A DNA stretch of 62,681 nt, taken from assembly GCA_036788195.1 (NCBI GenBank), contig DAIQNX010000018.1, positions 1-62,681 of the forward strand. Reading direction: 5' to 3'. The stretch is from CALFXN01 sp937957815. Lineage in GTDB: Bacteria > Synergistota > Synergistia > Synergistales > Aminobacteriaceae. Numbering within the stretch: position 1 is the stretch's first letter; each line of letters starts with the position of its first letter. Positions 8,207 to 15,817 of the stretch are shown here, in pieces. The position numbers and the translations under genes are program-made. The notes beneath the pieces are model-generated. The model made no database searches and was not told the origin of the DNA. It was given only the letters and a program-made list of their open reading frames with translations.

Positions 8207-8890
8207 CTACTTTCCTTCCTTCAGGACGTGATCCAGCGTCTGCTGTGTCAGCTGCGCGAATCCGACCTTCCACGCAAGAATCGCGGCCTGCGTACGGTCG
8301 CGAAGGTCGAGCTTCTTGAGGACGTGACTCACGTGATTCTTGACCGTCTTCTCCGACAGGACCATCTTTTCGGACATCTCGGTGTTGCTCATTCCCTGCG
8401 CCAGCCAGTAGAGAATCTCCTTCTCCCGGTTCGTCAGGTCGAAGAGCTGGTCGTTATCTTCCTTTCTCCTCGAAAACGAGGTCAGAAGCTTTCCGGCCAC
8501 GCGAGGATCGACGTACGCCTGCCCTCGGTTCGCGGATCGGATCGCCGAAAGGAGTTCGACCTTTCCCGAGGCCTTGAGGACAAAGCCGAGAACTCCGAGC
8601 GAGGAAAGGGCCGCGAGGTGCTCCTCGTCGTCATACGCGCTCACCGCGACGTAGCGGAGATTCTTCACGAGGTTGTTCAGCTCGCGGACGAGCTGGATTC
8701 CGTCCATCCGCGGCATGTTGATGTCGAAAAGCAGGACATCCGGCTTCTTCTCCTGGACGACCCTCACGGCCTCTTCTCCGTCCGAGGCTTCTCCGACGAT
8801 TGAAATATCAGGCTCCTGGTCCAGCAGCTTCTTCATGCCGTCCCGAAAAAGTTTGTGATCGTCCGCGAGAACGATGCGTATATCGTTCAT
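8207..8890 (-). CDS. NarL/LuxR-type response regulator
   Basis: The 227-residue protein has a receiver domain at residues 1-120 with acidic pair Asp10-Asp11, phospho-acceptor Asp56 (VLLFDINMPRMDG) and the conserved lysine in GFVLKASG. A LuxR-type helix-turn-helix follows at about residues 155-215 (LTNREKEILYWLAQGMSNTE, then LSEKTVKNHVSHVLKKL). The ATG at 8890 is preceded by GGGGTG; the longer open frame has no site. No sensor kinase is in the window, so its input is unknown. It is convergent with fliD and might control motility, but nothing in the sequence shows that. Confidence 0.93.
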   Translation of the reverse strand: MNDIRIVLADDHKLFRDGMKKLLDQEPDISIVGEASDGEEAVRVVQEKKPDVLLFDINMPRMDGIQLVRELNNLVKNLRYVAVSAYDDEEHLAALSSLGVLGFVLKASGKVELLSAIRSANRGQAYVDPRVAGKLLTSFSRRKEDNDQLFDLTNREKEILYWLAQGMSNTEMSEKMVLSEKTVKNHVSHVLKKLDLRDRTQAAILAWKVGFAQLTQQTLDHVLKEGK

Positions 8891-9047
8891 GTGGCACCCC
8901 CGCGTATCCGGTTTCATCGCGGAAAGGACGCGATGTTACCGTTCATGATATGCTATATGCAAGTCAGGCCATATAGTCTTTGTTCCACCGGAGTATAGGT
9001 AAAAAGTCCCATTCACGGGACAAAAACGAATTTTTCCCGAAGAAGGG

Positions 9048-9854
9048 ATGACGATTCTTTTGAAAGGCACCGCCGGCTCTCTGTCACTGACCCCGTCGAT
9101 CAGAAAAAAACTGGGCGCAGCGCTCGGTACGTTCTCGATGATCCACGACGGGGATCGCGTCATGGTCGGTGTTTCCGGAGGCAAGGACAGCCTGCTGCTT
9201 CTCGAAGCCCTGCTCCAGTTCCGGCGGTACAGTCCCGTTTCCTTCGGGCTGGCGGCGTGTACGCTCGACATGACCGGCGGGCTTTTCGACGTGTCTCCGT
9301 TTCGTTCATTCTGCGAATCACGGGACGTCCCTTTCTTCCTCAGACAGTATCCCATACTCGACATCGTCAAATCGCGGAACGAACGTTCCCCGTGCAGTCT
9401 GTGCGCCACGCTCAGACGCGGAATCCTCAGTTCGGCGACGGCTGAGGAAGGGTACAATGTCCTTGCATTGGGTCACAATTTCGACGACGCGATCGAAACG
9501 GCGCTTCTGAACCTTCTTGAGACGGGGCGCTTCAGGAGTTTTCAACCGAAGATATGGCAAACGCGATCCTCGGTGTGGGTCATCAGGCCGCTTGTCTTCG
9601 CGAGCGAGGACGCCATACGCGACGAAGCCGGCAGACTTGGCCTCCCGGTTCGGAAGAATCCCTGTCCCTACGGCGAGGATACGAGAAGGAAAGAAGTGAA
9701 GCTGCTGATCAAATCCCTTGGTACGGTGTATCCGAATATCAGGAACAATATGATGCACGCCCTCAGGTCAATCGACGGGGCGGATTCATGGCGCGACAGG
9801 ACCGCGCCCCTCTGTCACGAGAGCGAGGAGAGTGCCGATGATCGAGAACACTAG
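9048..9854 (+). CDS. TtcA-family PP-loop tRNA thiolation-like protein
   Basis: The 268-residue protein is an ATP-pyrophosphatase (PP-loop) of the TtcA/TtuA family, which sulfurates tRNA nucleosides. VMVGVSGGKDSLLLLEAL (about residues 39-56) is the PP-loop and SPCSLCATLRRG (about residues 114-125) gives the first CxxC pair for an iron-sulfur cluster; LALGHNFDDAIET follows. A third cysteine at NPCPYGED (about residue 206) could complete the cluster as in TtcA. The likely product is 2-thiocytidine at tRNA position 32. The gene overlaps the start of the next one by 17 bases, so they are translationally coupled. Confidence 0.88.
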   Translation: MTILLKGTAGSLSLTPSIRKKLGAALGTFSMIHDGDRVMVGVSGGKDSLLLLEALLQFRRYSPVSFGLAACTLDMTGGLFDVSPFRSFCESRDVPFFLRQYPILDIVKSRNERSPCSLCATLRRGILSSATAEEGYNVLALGHNFDDAIETALLNLLETGRFRSFQPKIWQTRSSVWVIRPLVFASEDAIRDEAGRLGLPVRKNPCPYGEDTRRKEVKLLIKSLGTVYPNIRNNMMHALRSIDGADSWRDRTAPLCHESEESADDREH

Positions 9855-11586
9855 CGCCACGGAAAGATATTTCACGTGGGATCCCCAGAAAGATCCCGCG
9901 TTTTCACCGATGATCGTCGGAGAGGGATCCATCGGCGGAAAGGGAAGGTCGCTTCTCTTCGCGATCCGGAAACTGCACGATTCAGAGGATCCCGGTCTTC
10001 GAAAAGTCGCGTTTCCTCAATCCCTTTTCATCGCTGTCGGCGTCTTCGATGCCGTCATTGCGGCCCTCGGGGGAAGCGAGCAATTCAGGAACATGATGCC
10101 CGAGGAGATCGAGAGGCGATTTCTCGCCGCGCCTCTCCCCGCGGAAGTGGCCGATCGCGTCAGGGAATTCCTCGTCCGCGTCGGCGATCCTATCATAGTG
10201 CGCAGCAGCAGTCTCCTCGAGGATTCTCTGAAATATTCCTTCGCCGGAAAGTATCTGTCGCTTTTCGAGTTCAACGGGGACGGAACGCTTGAGGAACGCA
10301 CGGCGCGCGTTCTCGATCACATCCGCAGGATCTACGCCCGGACGTTTTTCCCGATCGCGGTTGCATACCGCGCGAAACACGGACTCGGGGACGACGGCAT
10401 GGGGATCATCCTCATGCGCGTTTCGGGGAAATGGCGCGGCCGCTACTATTACCCCACCGTCGCCGGCGTCGGATTCTCGCGCTATCACCGGAGGTGGACG
10501 AACCGGATCCGCTCCGAGGACGGGATCGTCCGTCTCGTCTTCGGCATGGGAACGACGAGCACGAAGAGAGGGTACGCGCGGACATTCGCGCTCACTTTAC
10601 CCTGCCTTCGGCCGGAAGGGCTCAATCCGTTCAACATCATGCGGCACTCGCAGGAGCACTTTCAGGTCATCGACCGCGAGCAGAAGGCGCTCGTCACGGT
10701 CGATGTCAAAAAAATATGGCAGGATATCATTCCCTATCACAGCTGTTTCCCCGACTACGCTCAAATCTACCGCCCGGACGACGACGACGGCTACTTCTCG
10801 CCAATGTCGAAACACGGAGCGACCGTCGCCAAGGGGGAGAAGGTCTGCTTCACATTCGAGGAATTCGCATGTCGTTCGAAGAGCTTCTTCGACAGGATGA
10901 AACGCCTTCTTCAGCTCCTCGACCGCGAAATGGGAGTTCCGGCCGACGTGGAGTTCTCCTTCCACCCGACGGAGGATGTCATCGAACTGGTTCAGTCGCG
11001 TCCGCTCTGGATCAACGAACACACCTATACGTCGAAGATCCCCGACATCGAAGCCCTCGCAGACCGGACCGTCATCCTCCAGGCGGACAGAATGGTGACG
11101 GACGGAATCCGGGAGAACGTTCCATTTCTCGTTCTCGTCGACCACCGGATCTATTCGCAGGAGACACGCTTCCACGAGATCGCGCGCGCTATCGGCGAGA
11201 TCAACGGAATTCTGAAAAAGCCGTTCGTACTCGTCGCTCCGGGGCGCGTCGGATCGAGCAACCCGCTGCTCGGCGTCCCGGTTCAGTACGACGAGCTCAC
11301 GAACTGCTGCTGCATCGTCGAGGTCGGCTTCCCGAAACAGGGGTACATGCCCGAACTATCGTTCGGGACGCACTTCTTCACCGATCTCGAGATCGACGGA
11401 ATCCTGTATATGCCCGTGTATACGGGAGCGAAGAACAACGTCTACGACGAAGAATTTCTCGACGCCGCGCCCTACGTCTCCGGCGCCCATTCCGCCATCC
11501 GCGTCTATAAGGGCGATTTCTCCGTGTATACGGACGGCGACAGAAACCACGGTATCGTCACGGCAAACAGGATCGATCCCGCATAA
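9838..11586 (+). CDS. PEP synthase/PPDK nucleotide-binding-domain protein without swivel domain
   Basis: The 582-residue protein carries the pyruvate phosphate dikinase / PEP synthase N-terminal ATP-grasp domain. SIGGKGRSLLFAIRKL (about residues 27-42) and IIVRSSSLLEDSLKYSFAGK (about 119-138) are the nucleotide-binding motifs, and FSFHPTEDVIELVQSRPL (about 377-394) ends it. The catalytic phosphohistidine (TxxGGxxxHxA) and PEP-binding barrel are missing. Instead there is a C-terminal segment of about 185 residues of unknown function. The ATG at 9838 is preferred over GTG at 9832 because of GAGGAG at 9824-9829. It is probably a phosphotransferase or regulatory kinase-like protein rather than a PEP synthase. 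Confidence 0.82.
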   Translation: MIENTSATERYFTWDPQKDPAFSPMIVGEGSIGGKGRSLLFAIRKLHDSEDPGLRKVAFPQSLFIAVGVFDAVIAALGGSEQFRNMMPEEIERRFLAAPLPAEVADRVREFLVRVGDPIIVRSSSLLEDSLKYSFAGKYLSLFEFNGDGTLEERTARVLDHIRRIYARTFFPIAVAYRAKHGLGDDGMGIILMRVSGKWRGRYYYPTVAGVGFSRYHRRWTNRIRSEDGIVRLVFGMGTTSTKRGYARTFALTLPCLRPEGLNPFNIMRHSQEHFQVIDREQKALVTVDVKKIWQDIIPYHSCFPDYAQIYRPDDDDGYFSPMSKHGATVAKGEKVCFTFEEFACRSKSFFDRMKRLLQLLDREMGVPADVEFSFHPTEDVIELVQSRPLWINEHTYTSKIPDIEALADRTVILQADRMVTDGIRENVPFLVLVDHRIYSQETRFHEIARAIGEINGILKKPFVLVAPGRVGSSNPLLGVPVQYDELTNCCCIVEVGFPKQGYMPELSFGTHFFTDLEIDGILYMPVYTGAKNNVYDEEFLDAAPYVSGAHSAIRVYKGDFSVYTDGDRNHGIVTANRIDPA

Positions 11587-11632
11587 CGAGACCGGAGGCC
11601 GGGAAATCGGCTCCCGGCCTCCGGTCTCTCTC
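11587..11632 (+). terminator. Intrinsic-type hairpin after the PPDK-domain gene
   Basis: A long GC-rich stem, GAGACCGGAGGCCGGGA / TCCCGGCCTCCGGTCTC, starts at the stop codon. It is followed by CTCTCGTTCC rather than a pure U-tract. It separates this gene from convergent pgi. Confidence 0.8.
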
Positions 11633-11672
11633 GTTCCGGCGTACCCGTTCGCGGAAACGCTCCGGCCCGGTC

Positions 11673-13037
11673 TTACGAGACTCTGAAGCGTCGCTCAAGA
11701 GAAAGCGCTTCTTCCGCCTCCTGTCCGAACCCCTTCTTCCCCATGAGTCCGTAGATATATCGCTTCCCCTGTTCGACGCCGGGCTGATCGAACGGATCGA
11801 TCTCCATCAGAATGCCGGTCAGCGCTGTCGCGTATTCGTAGAGGAAGACGAGGGATCCGAGCGAGAACGCGCCCAGCGCGGGGATTTCGAGAAACAGGAC
11901 CGGTTTGCCAGCTTTCAGGATCGCCGCGGCCGTCGAACGGGCCTCGTACGACAAGAGCGTGTGAAGCGACGAACCGAACAGATACGCGATATCCTCCAGG
12001 CTCCTCTCCGGAGCCGACGGGATGGCGATGTCACGAGCGGGTTCGGCAACCGACACGATCGTGAAGAGTTTGTCGTCGGGACCTTCGGTGTACATCTGGA
12101 TCTGCGAGTGCTGGTCGATCGCCCCGAGGGCCCGGACCGGCGTCGACCCCATGCCCTTCTTGCCGAGGCTTTCCCCCCAGAGCTGCGCGAACCATTCGAC
12201 GAAGCGTTCGAGAGCGTCCGCGTACGGCATGACGACATTCATATTTCTTCCCGACTCCGCGTGAAGCAGCGACAGCGCCGAGATCATCCATGCGGGGTTT
12301 TCCTCCGGAGTTTCCGCGCTCACGACGAGGTCGGCCATCGCCGCGGCGCCCGCAAGAAGCGAACGGACATCGATTCCGAGAGTCGCGGCGGAAAGAAGGC
12401 CGACGGAAGAGAGAACCGAGAAGCGCCCTCCGACGTCGGATGGAAGCACAAGGCTCCGACACCCCGTTTCGTCGACGAACGGCCTGAGGCAGCCCTGTTT
12501 TCTGTCGGTGATGACCACAAACCGGCGGCTCGCCGCTCCCGGCCCGAAAGTTTCTTCCATCTTCCCGCGGAAGAAGAGAAAGTTCGCCATCGTCTCCGCG
12601 GTACTCCCCGACTTGCTGACGACGATAAAGTCCGTACGCGCCGGGTCGAGAAGGCGCCAGATCGTCTCGACGTCCTGTGGATCGGGGTTGTCCGACATGA
12701 AAAATCGCGGCCTCCGTCGCACCGCCGTTGGAAGCTCGTTCCAGTATGGGGGAAGAAGTGCCGAGTGCAACATGAGATTCCCGAGCGCGGAGCCCCCTAT
12801 TCCGATCTGGACGATTGCGTCGCTTTCCGAAAGGATCGCTCCGGCCGCGAGAATCTCCGCGGGGTCCTCATACGGCAACCTGATCCAGCCGTACCCCGCA
12901 AGCCGCTCCCGACTCCCGGTCGACAAAACATTCGCCCCCGCCTTCAGACGCGGTGTCAGGCCGTCGACGTCATCCCGCGAAACCCCAGGCGCAAACGCCC
13001 CTTTCCAATGCAATCGCGGCAGCAGGGATGTACTCAC
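11673..13037 (-). CDS. pgi: Glucose-6-phosphate isomerase
   Basis: It interconverts glucose 6-phosphate and fructose 6-phosphate in glycolysis and gluconeogenesis. The 454-residue protein is the short bacterial type. Motifs in order are VQIGIGGSALGNLMLH (about residue 92), IVVSKSGSTAETMANF (about 150), a GGRFSVLSSVGLL stretch (about 210), QLWGESLGKKG (about 290) and RALGAIDQHSQIQMYTEGP (about 310), which cover the substrate-binding serines and the catalytic Glu and His. The GTG start at 13037 follows GGAG by ten bases. The glutaredoxin stop is only five bases upstream, so the two genes form a unit. Confidence 0.95.
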   Translation of the reverse strand: MSTSLLPRLHWKGAFAPGVSRDDVDGLTPRLKAGANVLSTGSRERLAGYGWIRLPYEDPAEILAAGAILSESDAIVQIGIGGSALGNLMLHSALLPPYWNELPTAVRRRPRFFMSDNPDPQDVETIWRLLDPARTDFIVVSKSGSTAETMANFLFFRGKMEETFGPGAASRRFVVITDRKQGCLRPFVDETGCRSLVLPSDVGGRFSVLSSVGLLSAATLGIDVRSLLAGAAAMADLVVSAETPEENPAWMISALSLLHAESGRNMNVVMPYADALERFVEWFAQLWGESLGKKGMGSTPVRALGAIDQHSQIQMYTEGPDDKLFTIVSVAEPARDIAIPSAPERSLEDIAYLFGSSLHTLLSYEARSTAAAILKAGKPVLFLEIPALGAFSLGSLVFLYEYATALTGILMEIDPFDQPGVEQGKRYIYGLMGKKGFGQEAEEALSLERRFRVS

Positions 13038-13042
13038 GATCT

Positions 13043-13285
13043 TCAGGCTCCAGGCCGGACCTTCGCCAGCTCTTCGTCTATGGCTTTCGTGTCGTATCCC
13101 ACGATATACCGCTCGCCGATCTGGATAACGGGGACTCCCATCTGCTTCGTCTTTTTGACCATATCCATCGCGGCTTCGCGATTCGCGGAGACATCCACGG
13201 TTTCGAAGGCGACTCCCTTCTTCGAGAGATACTCCTTCGCCTTCGTGCACCACGGACACGTTGCGGTGGAAAAGACTCGAATCAT
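13043..13285 (-). CDS. Glutaredoxin-family protein
   Basis: The 80-residue thioredoxin-fold protein has active site CPWC at residues 10-13, the cis-proline in GVPVIQIGER and the GYD motif near the C-terminus. It resembles the small NrdH/glutaredoxin-like proteins of anaerobes, which reduce disulfides. The ATG at 13285 has GAGGAGG upstream. It is the first gene of a unit with pgi and has its own promoter at 13336-13363. Confidence 0.92.
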   Translation of the reverse strand: MIRVFSTATCPWCTKAKEYLSKKGVAFETVDVSANREAAMDMVKKTKQMGVPVIQIGERYIVGYDTKAIDEELAKVRPGA

Positions 13286-13335
13286 TGCGACTCCTCCTCT
13301 CACATTGAGTTCCTTTTGCGGGCGTCACGGAACGT

Positions 13336-13363
13336 ATTATACCCCCTTCGGGCATGTCGTAAA
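13336..13363 (-). promoter_or_regulatory. Promoter for the glutaredoxin-pgi unit
   Basis: On the minus strand, TTTACG (13358-13363) and a perfect TATAAT (13336-13341) are separated by 16 bases. The leader would be about 45 bases long, ending in a GAGGAGG ribosome-binding site. Confidence 0.65.
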
Positions 13364-13382
13364 CCCCCGGGACGCCGTCGGG

Positions 13383-13411
13383 TTGCCCGAAGCGGACAGG
13401 TCGGGTATCAT
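13383..13411 (+). promoter_or_regulatory. Promoter for the NuoE/NuoF/flavoprotein operon
   Basis: TTGCCC (13383-13388) and TATCAT (13406-13411) are separated by 17 bases. The start would fall near 13418 and leave a leader of about 100 bases. That leader contains a small hairpin (GGGGTG...CGCACCCC, 13454-13477). Confidence 0.5.
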
Positions 13412-13515
13412 ACTCTACTTGTGTATGCTATGTTTTTCGGCTCTTTCACAAAGGGGTGTTTCCATGGCGCACCCCATTCCCTAGAGGGAAACGACGCTTT
13501 GAGGAGGGTATGCGA

Positions 13516-14007
13516 ATGTCTCCAGTTGCGCAGAAGGGCCTCGATTCGCTTGAGGCGAAACTGGAACCGATCGTCACGAGGTATCGGGGCAAGAAGGGGG
13601 TTGCCATCCCGTTGCTCGCCGATATCCAGAAGACCGTCGGTTATATCGCGGAAGAAGCGGTGGATTACGTCGCCCGCGAACTCGATCTTCCGGCGGCCGA
13701 ACTGTTCGGCGTAGCGACGTTCTACGCCATGTTCCGGATGCGGCCGGAAGGAAAACATGTCGTCCGGCTCTGCCGCGGAACCGCCTGTCACGTTCAGGGA
13801 TCCGCCCGGATCGGCGAGCAGCTGCAACGGCATCTCGGCGTTTCGGAGGGAGAAACGACATCCGACGGCGTCTTTTCGCTCCAGTATGTCGCGTGTCTCG
13901 GATGCTGCAGTCTGGCTCCCGTCATGATGGTGGACGGGGAGGTCCACGGCCGGTTGACTCCCGAAAAGGCCGTGGATGTTCTCGAATCCTACAGAACCCG
14001 TGATTGA
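13516..14007 (+). CDS. NuoE-like [2Fe-2S] subunit (StnA/HydC type)
   Basis: The 163-residue protein is the thioredoxin-like [2Fe-2S] subunit found in NADH-dependent complexes. The four cluster cysteines are in RLCRGTACHVQGS and YVACLGCCSLAPVMMV. The ATG at 13516 is preferred because GGAGGG ends seven bases before it; ATG at 13510 is too close. In complex I, HydABC hydrogenases and Stn-type transhydrogenases this subunit pairs with the NADH-binding subunit, which is the next gene 24 bases downstream. Nothing in it identifies the complex by itself; the third gene of the operon argues for a transhydrogenase. Confidence 0.93.
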   Translation: MSPVAQKGLDSLEAKLEPIVTRYRGKKGVAIPLLADIQKTVGYIAEEAVDYVARELDLPAAELFGVATFYAMFRMRPEGKHVVRLCRGTACHVQGSARIGEQLQRHLGVSEGETTSDGVFSLQYVACLGCCSLAPVMMVDGEVHGRLTPEKAVDVLESYRTRD

Positions 14008-14031
14008 CGGGACGCACGGAGGGATTGCGAC

Positions 14032-15798
14032 ATGGATAAGACGATCGTAAAGGTTGGACTCGCGAGCTGCGGCGTCGCGGCGGGAGCGGTCCCGATATAC
14101 GAGACGCTCCGGAAGGTCCTCGAGGGACGTTCCGATGTCGAGCTCAAGAAGGTCGGCTGCATCGGCCTGTGCTATATGGAACCCATCGTCGAGGTCGAGC
14201 GGAACGGCGTCAGCATCGCGTACGGGAAGGTCGACAGCGATGTCGCGAAACGGATCGTGAGCGAGCACGTCGATCAGGGGAAGATCCTCGAGGAAAACCT
14301 CATCCTGAACCCCGAAGGGTTCGCCTGCGAAAACGTCCGAATCGACAAGCAGGTCCGGATCGTGCTCCGGAACAGCGGCGTTATCGACCCCGAGAAGATC
14401 GACGAGTACCTCGCGCGCGACGGATACAGGGCGCTCGAGAAAGCCCTCGCGATGAAAGAGCCGGATCTCATCGAGGAAGTGACGAAAAGCGGCCTCCGCG
14501 GACGCGGTGGCGCAGGCTTCCCGACGGGCGTCAAATGGAAGCTCGCTCGCCAGTCGCAGAGCGACAAGAAATATTTCGTCTGCAACGCGGACGAGGGCGA
14601 TCCGGGCGCGTTCATGGACCGTTCGGTCCTCGAAAGCGACCCGCACAGCGTTCTCGAGGGAATGGCGATCGGCGGATACGCGATCGGTGCGGATGAAGGC
14701 ATCATCTACTGCCGCGCGGAATACCCGCTCGCGATCAAGCATCTGAACGTCGCGCTCGAACAGGCGCGCGAACGCGGCTTCCTCGGGAAGAACATTCTCG
14801 GGACGAGCTTCTCGTTCGACATCCACATCAAGGAGGGCGCGGGAGCCTTCGTCTGCGGCGAGGAGACGGCCATGATCGCCTCCATCGAGGGAAAGCGCGG
14901 AATGCCCCGCCCTCGTCCCCCCTTTCCCGCGCAGAGCGGCGTCTTCGGCAAGCCGACGAACATCAATAACGTCGAGACTATCGCGAATATCCCGTGGATC
15001 ATCCTCAACGGCGCCGACGCCTTCGCGGCTATGGGCGTCGGCAGGAGCCGCGGCACCAAGGTCTTCGCGCTCGCCGGCAAGATCAAAAAGGGCGGGCTCG
15101 CGGAGGTCGCGATGGGAATGCCGCTTCGCGAAGTCATCTTCGATGTCGCCGGCGGAATCGCCGACGACAAGAAATTCAAGGCCGTGCAGCTCGGCGGCCC
15201 TTCGGGCGGCTGTCTTCCCGAATCGCTCCTCGACACTCCAGTCGACTACGAGTCGATCAACGCGACCGGAGCCATCATGGGCTCGGGCGGCATGGTCGTC
15301 ATGGACGAAACGACGTGCATCGTCGACGTCGCCAAATTCTTTCTCTCATTCGTCCAGAAGGAGTCCTGCGGCAAATGCCCCTTCTGCCGCATCGGTACGA
15401 AGCGGATGCTCGAGATTCTCGAACGGATCTCGAACGGCCAAGGAAAGATGGAAGACCTCGACCTCCTGCAGGAACTCGCGCTGCAGGTCAAGGAGGGGTC
15501 GCTCTGCGGCCTGGGGCAGACGGCGCCGAACCCCGTCCTGACGACACTCAAATACTTCCGGGACGAATACGAAGCGCATATCAGGGATAAGAAATGTCCC
15601 GCGAAAGTCTGCACGAAGCTGATCCACTACGTCATCGACCCGCAGAAGTGCATCGGTTGCACGAAGTGCGCCCGCAACTGCCCGGTTTCCGCGATCACGG
15701 GGGAAGTCAAAAAGGCCCACATGATCCACGACGATATCTGCATCCGCTGCGGTCTGTGCCGGAAAGTCTGTCCGGTCCAGGCGATATCGGTCGAGTAA
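14032..15798 (+). CDS. NuoF-like NADH-binding flavoprotein with extra ferredoxin domains (StnB/HydB type)
   Basis: The 588-residue protein has, in order, an N-terminal thioredoxin-like [2Fe-2S]-type domain (C15, then GCIGLCYMEP), the FMN/NADH domain (GLRGRGGAGFPTG at about 153, CNADEGDPGAFMDRSV at about 183, VCGEETAMIASIEGKRGMPR), the N3-type [4Fe-4S] motif SCGKCPFC (about 444) with a distal Cys in LCGLGQTAPNP, and a C-terminal two-cluster ferredoxin (CIGCTKCARNCP at about 540, CIRCGLCRKVCP at about 569). The C-terminal ferredoxin is the layout of bifurcating HydB/StnB subunits rather than plain complex I NuoF. It should oxidise or reduce NADH. It lies 19 bases upstream of the giant flavoprotein. 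Confidence 0.94.
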   Translation: MDKTIVKVGLASCGVAAGAVPIYETLRKVLEGRSDVELKKVGCIGLCYMEPIVEVERNGVSIAYGKVDSDVAKRIVSEHVDQGKILEENLILNPEGFACENVRIDKQVRIVLRNSGVIDPEKIDEYLARDGYRALEKALAMKEPDLIEEVTKSGLRGRGGAGFPTGVKWKLARQSQSDKKYFVCNADEGDPGAFMDRSVLESDPHSVLEGMAIGGYAIGADEGIIYCRAEYPLAIKHLNVALEQARERGFLGKNILGTSFSFDIHIKEGAGAFVCGEETAMIASIEGKRGMPRPRPPFPAQSGVFGKPTNINNVETIANIPWIILNGADAFAAMGVGRSRGTKVFALAGKIKKGGLAEVAMGMPLREVIFDVAGGIADDKKFKAVQLGGPSGGCLPESLLDTPVDYESINATGAIMGSGGMVVMDETTCIVDVAKFFLSFVQKESCGKCPFCRIGTKRMLEILERISNGQGKMEDLDLLQELALQVKEGSLCGLGQTAPNPVLTTLKYFRDEYEAHIRDKKCPAKVCTKLIHYVIDPQKCIGCTKCARNCPVSAITGEVKKAHMIHDDICIRCGLCRKVCPVQAISVE

Positions 15799-15817
15799 GG
15801 GAGGATCACGAATACCC

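Noticed and set aside
13454..13477. Hairpin in the leader of the Stn-like operon as a riboswitch
   Set aside because: It is a short stem without conserved aptamer blocks.
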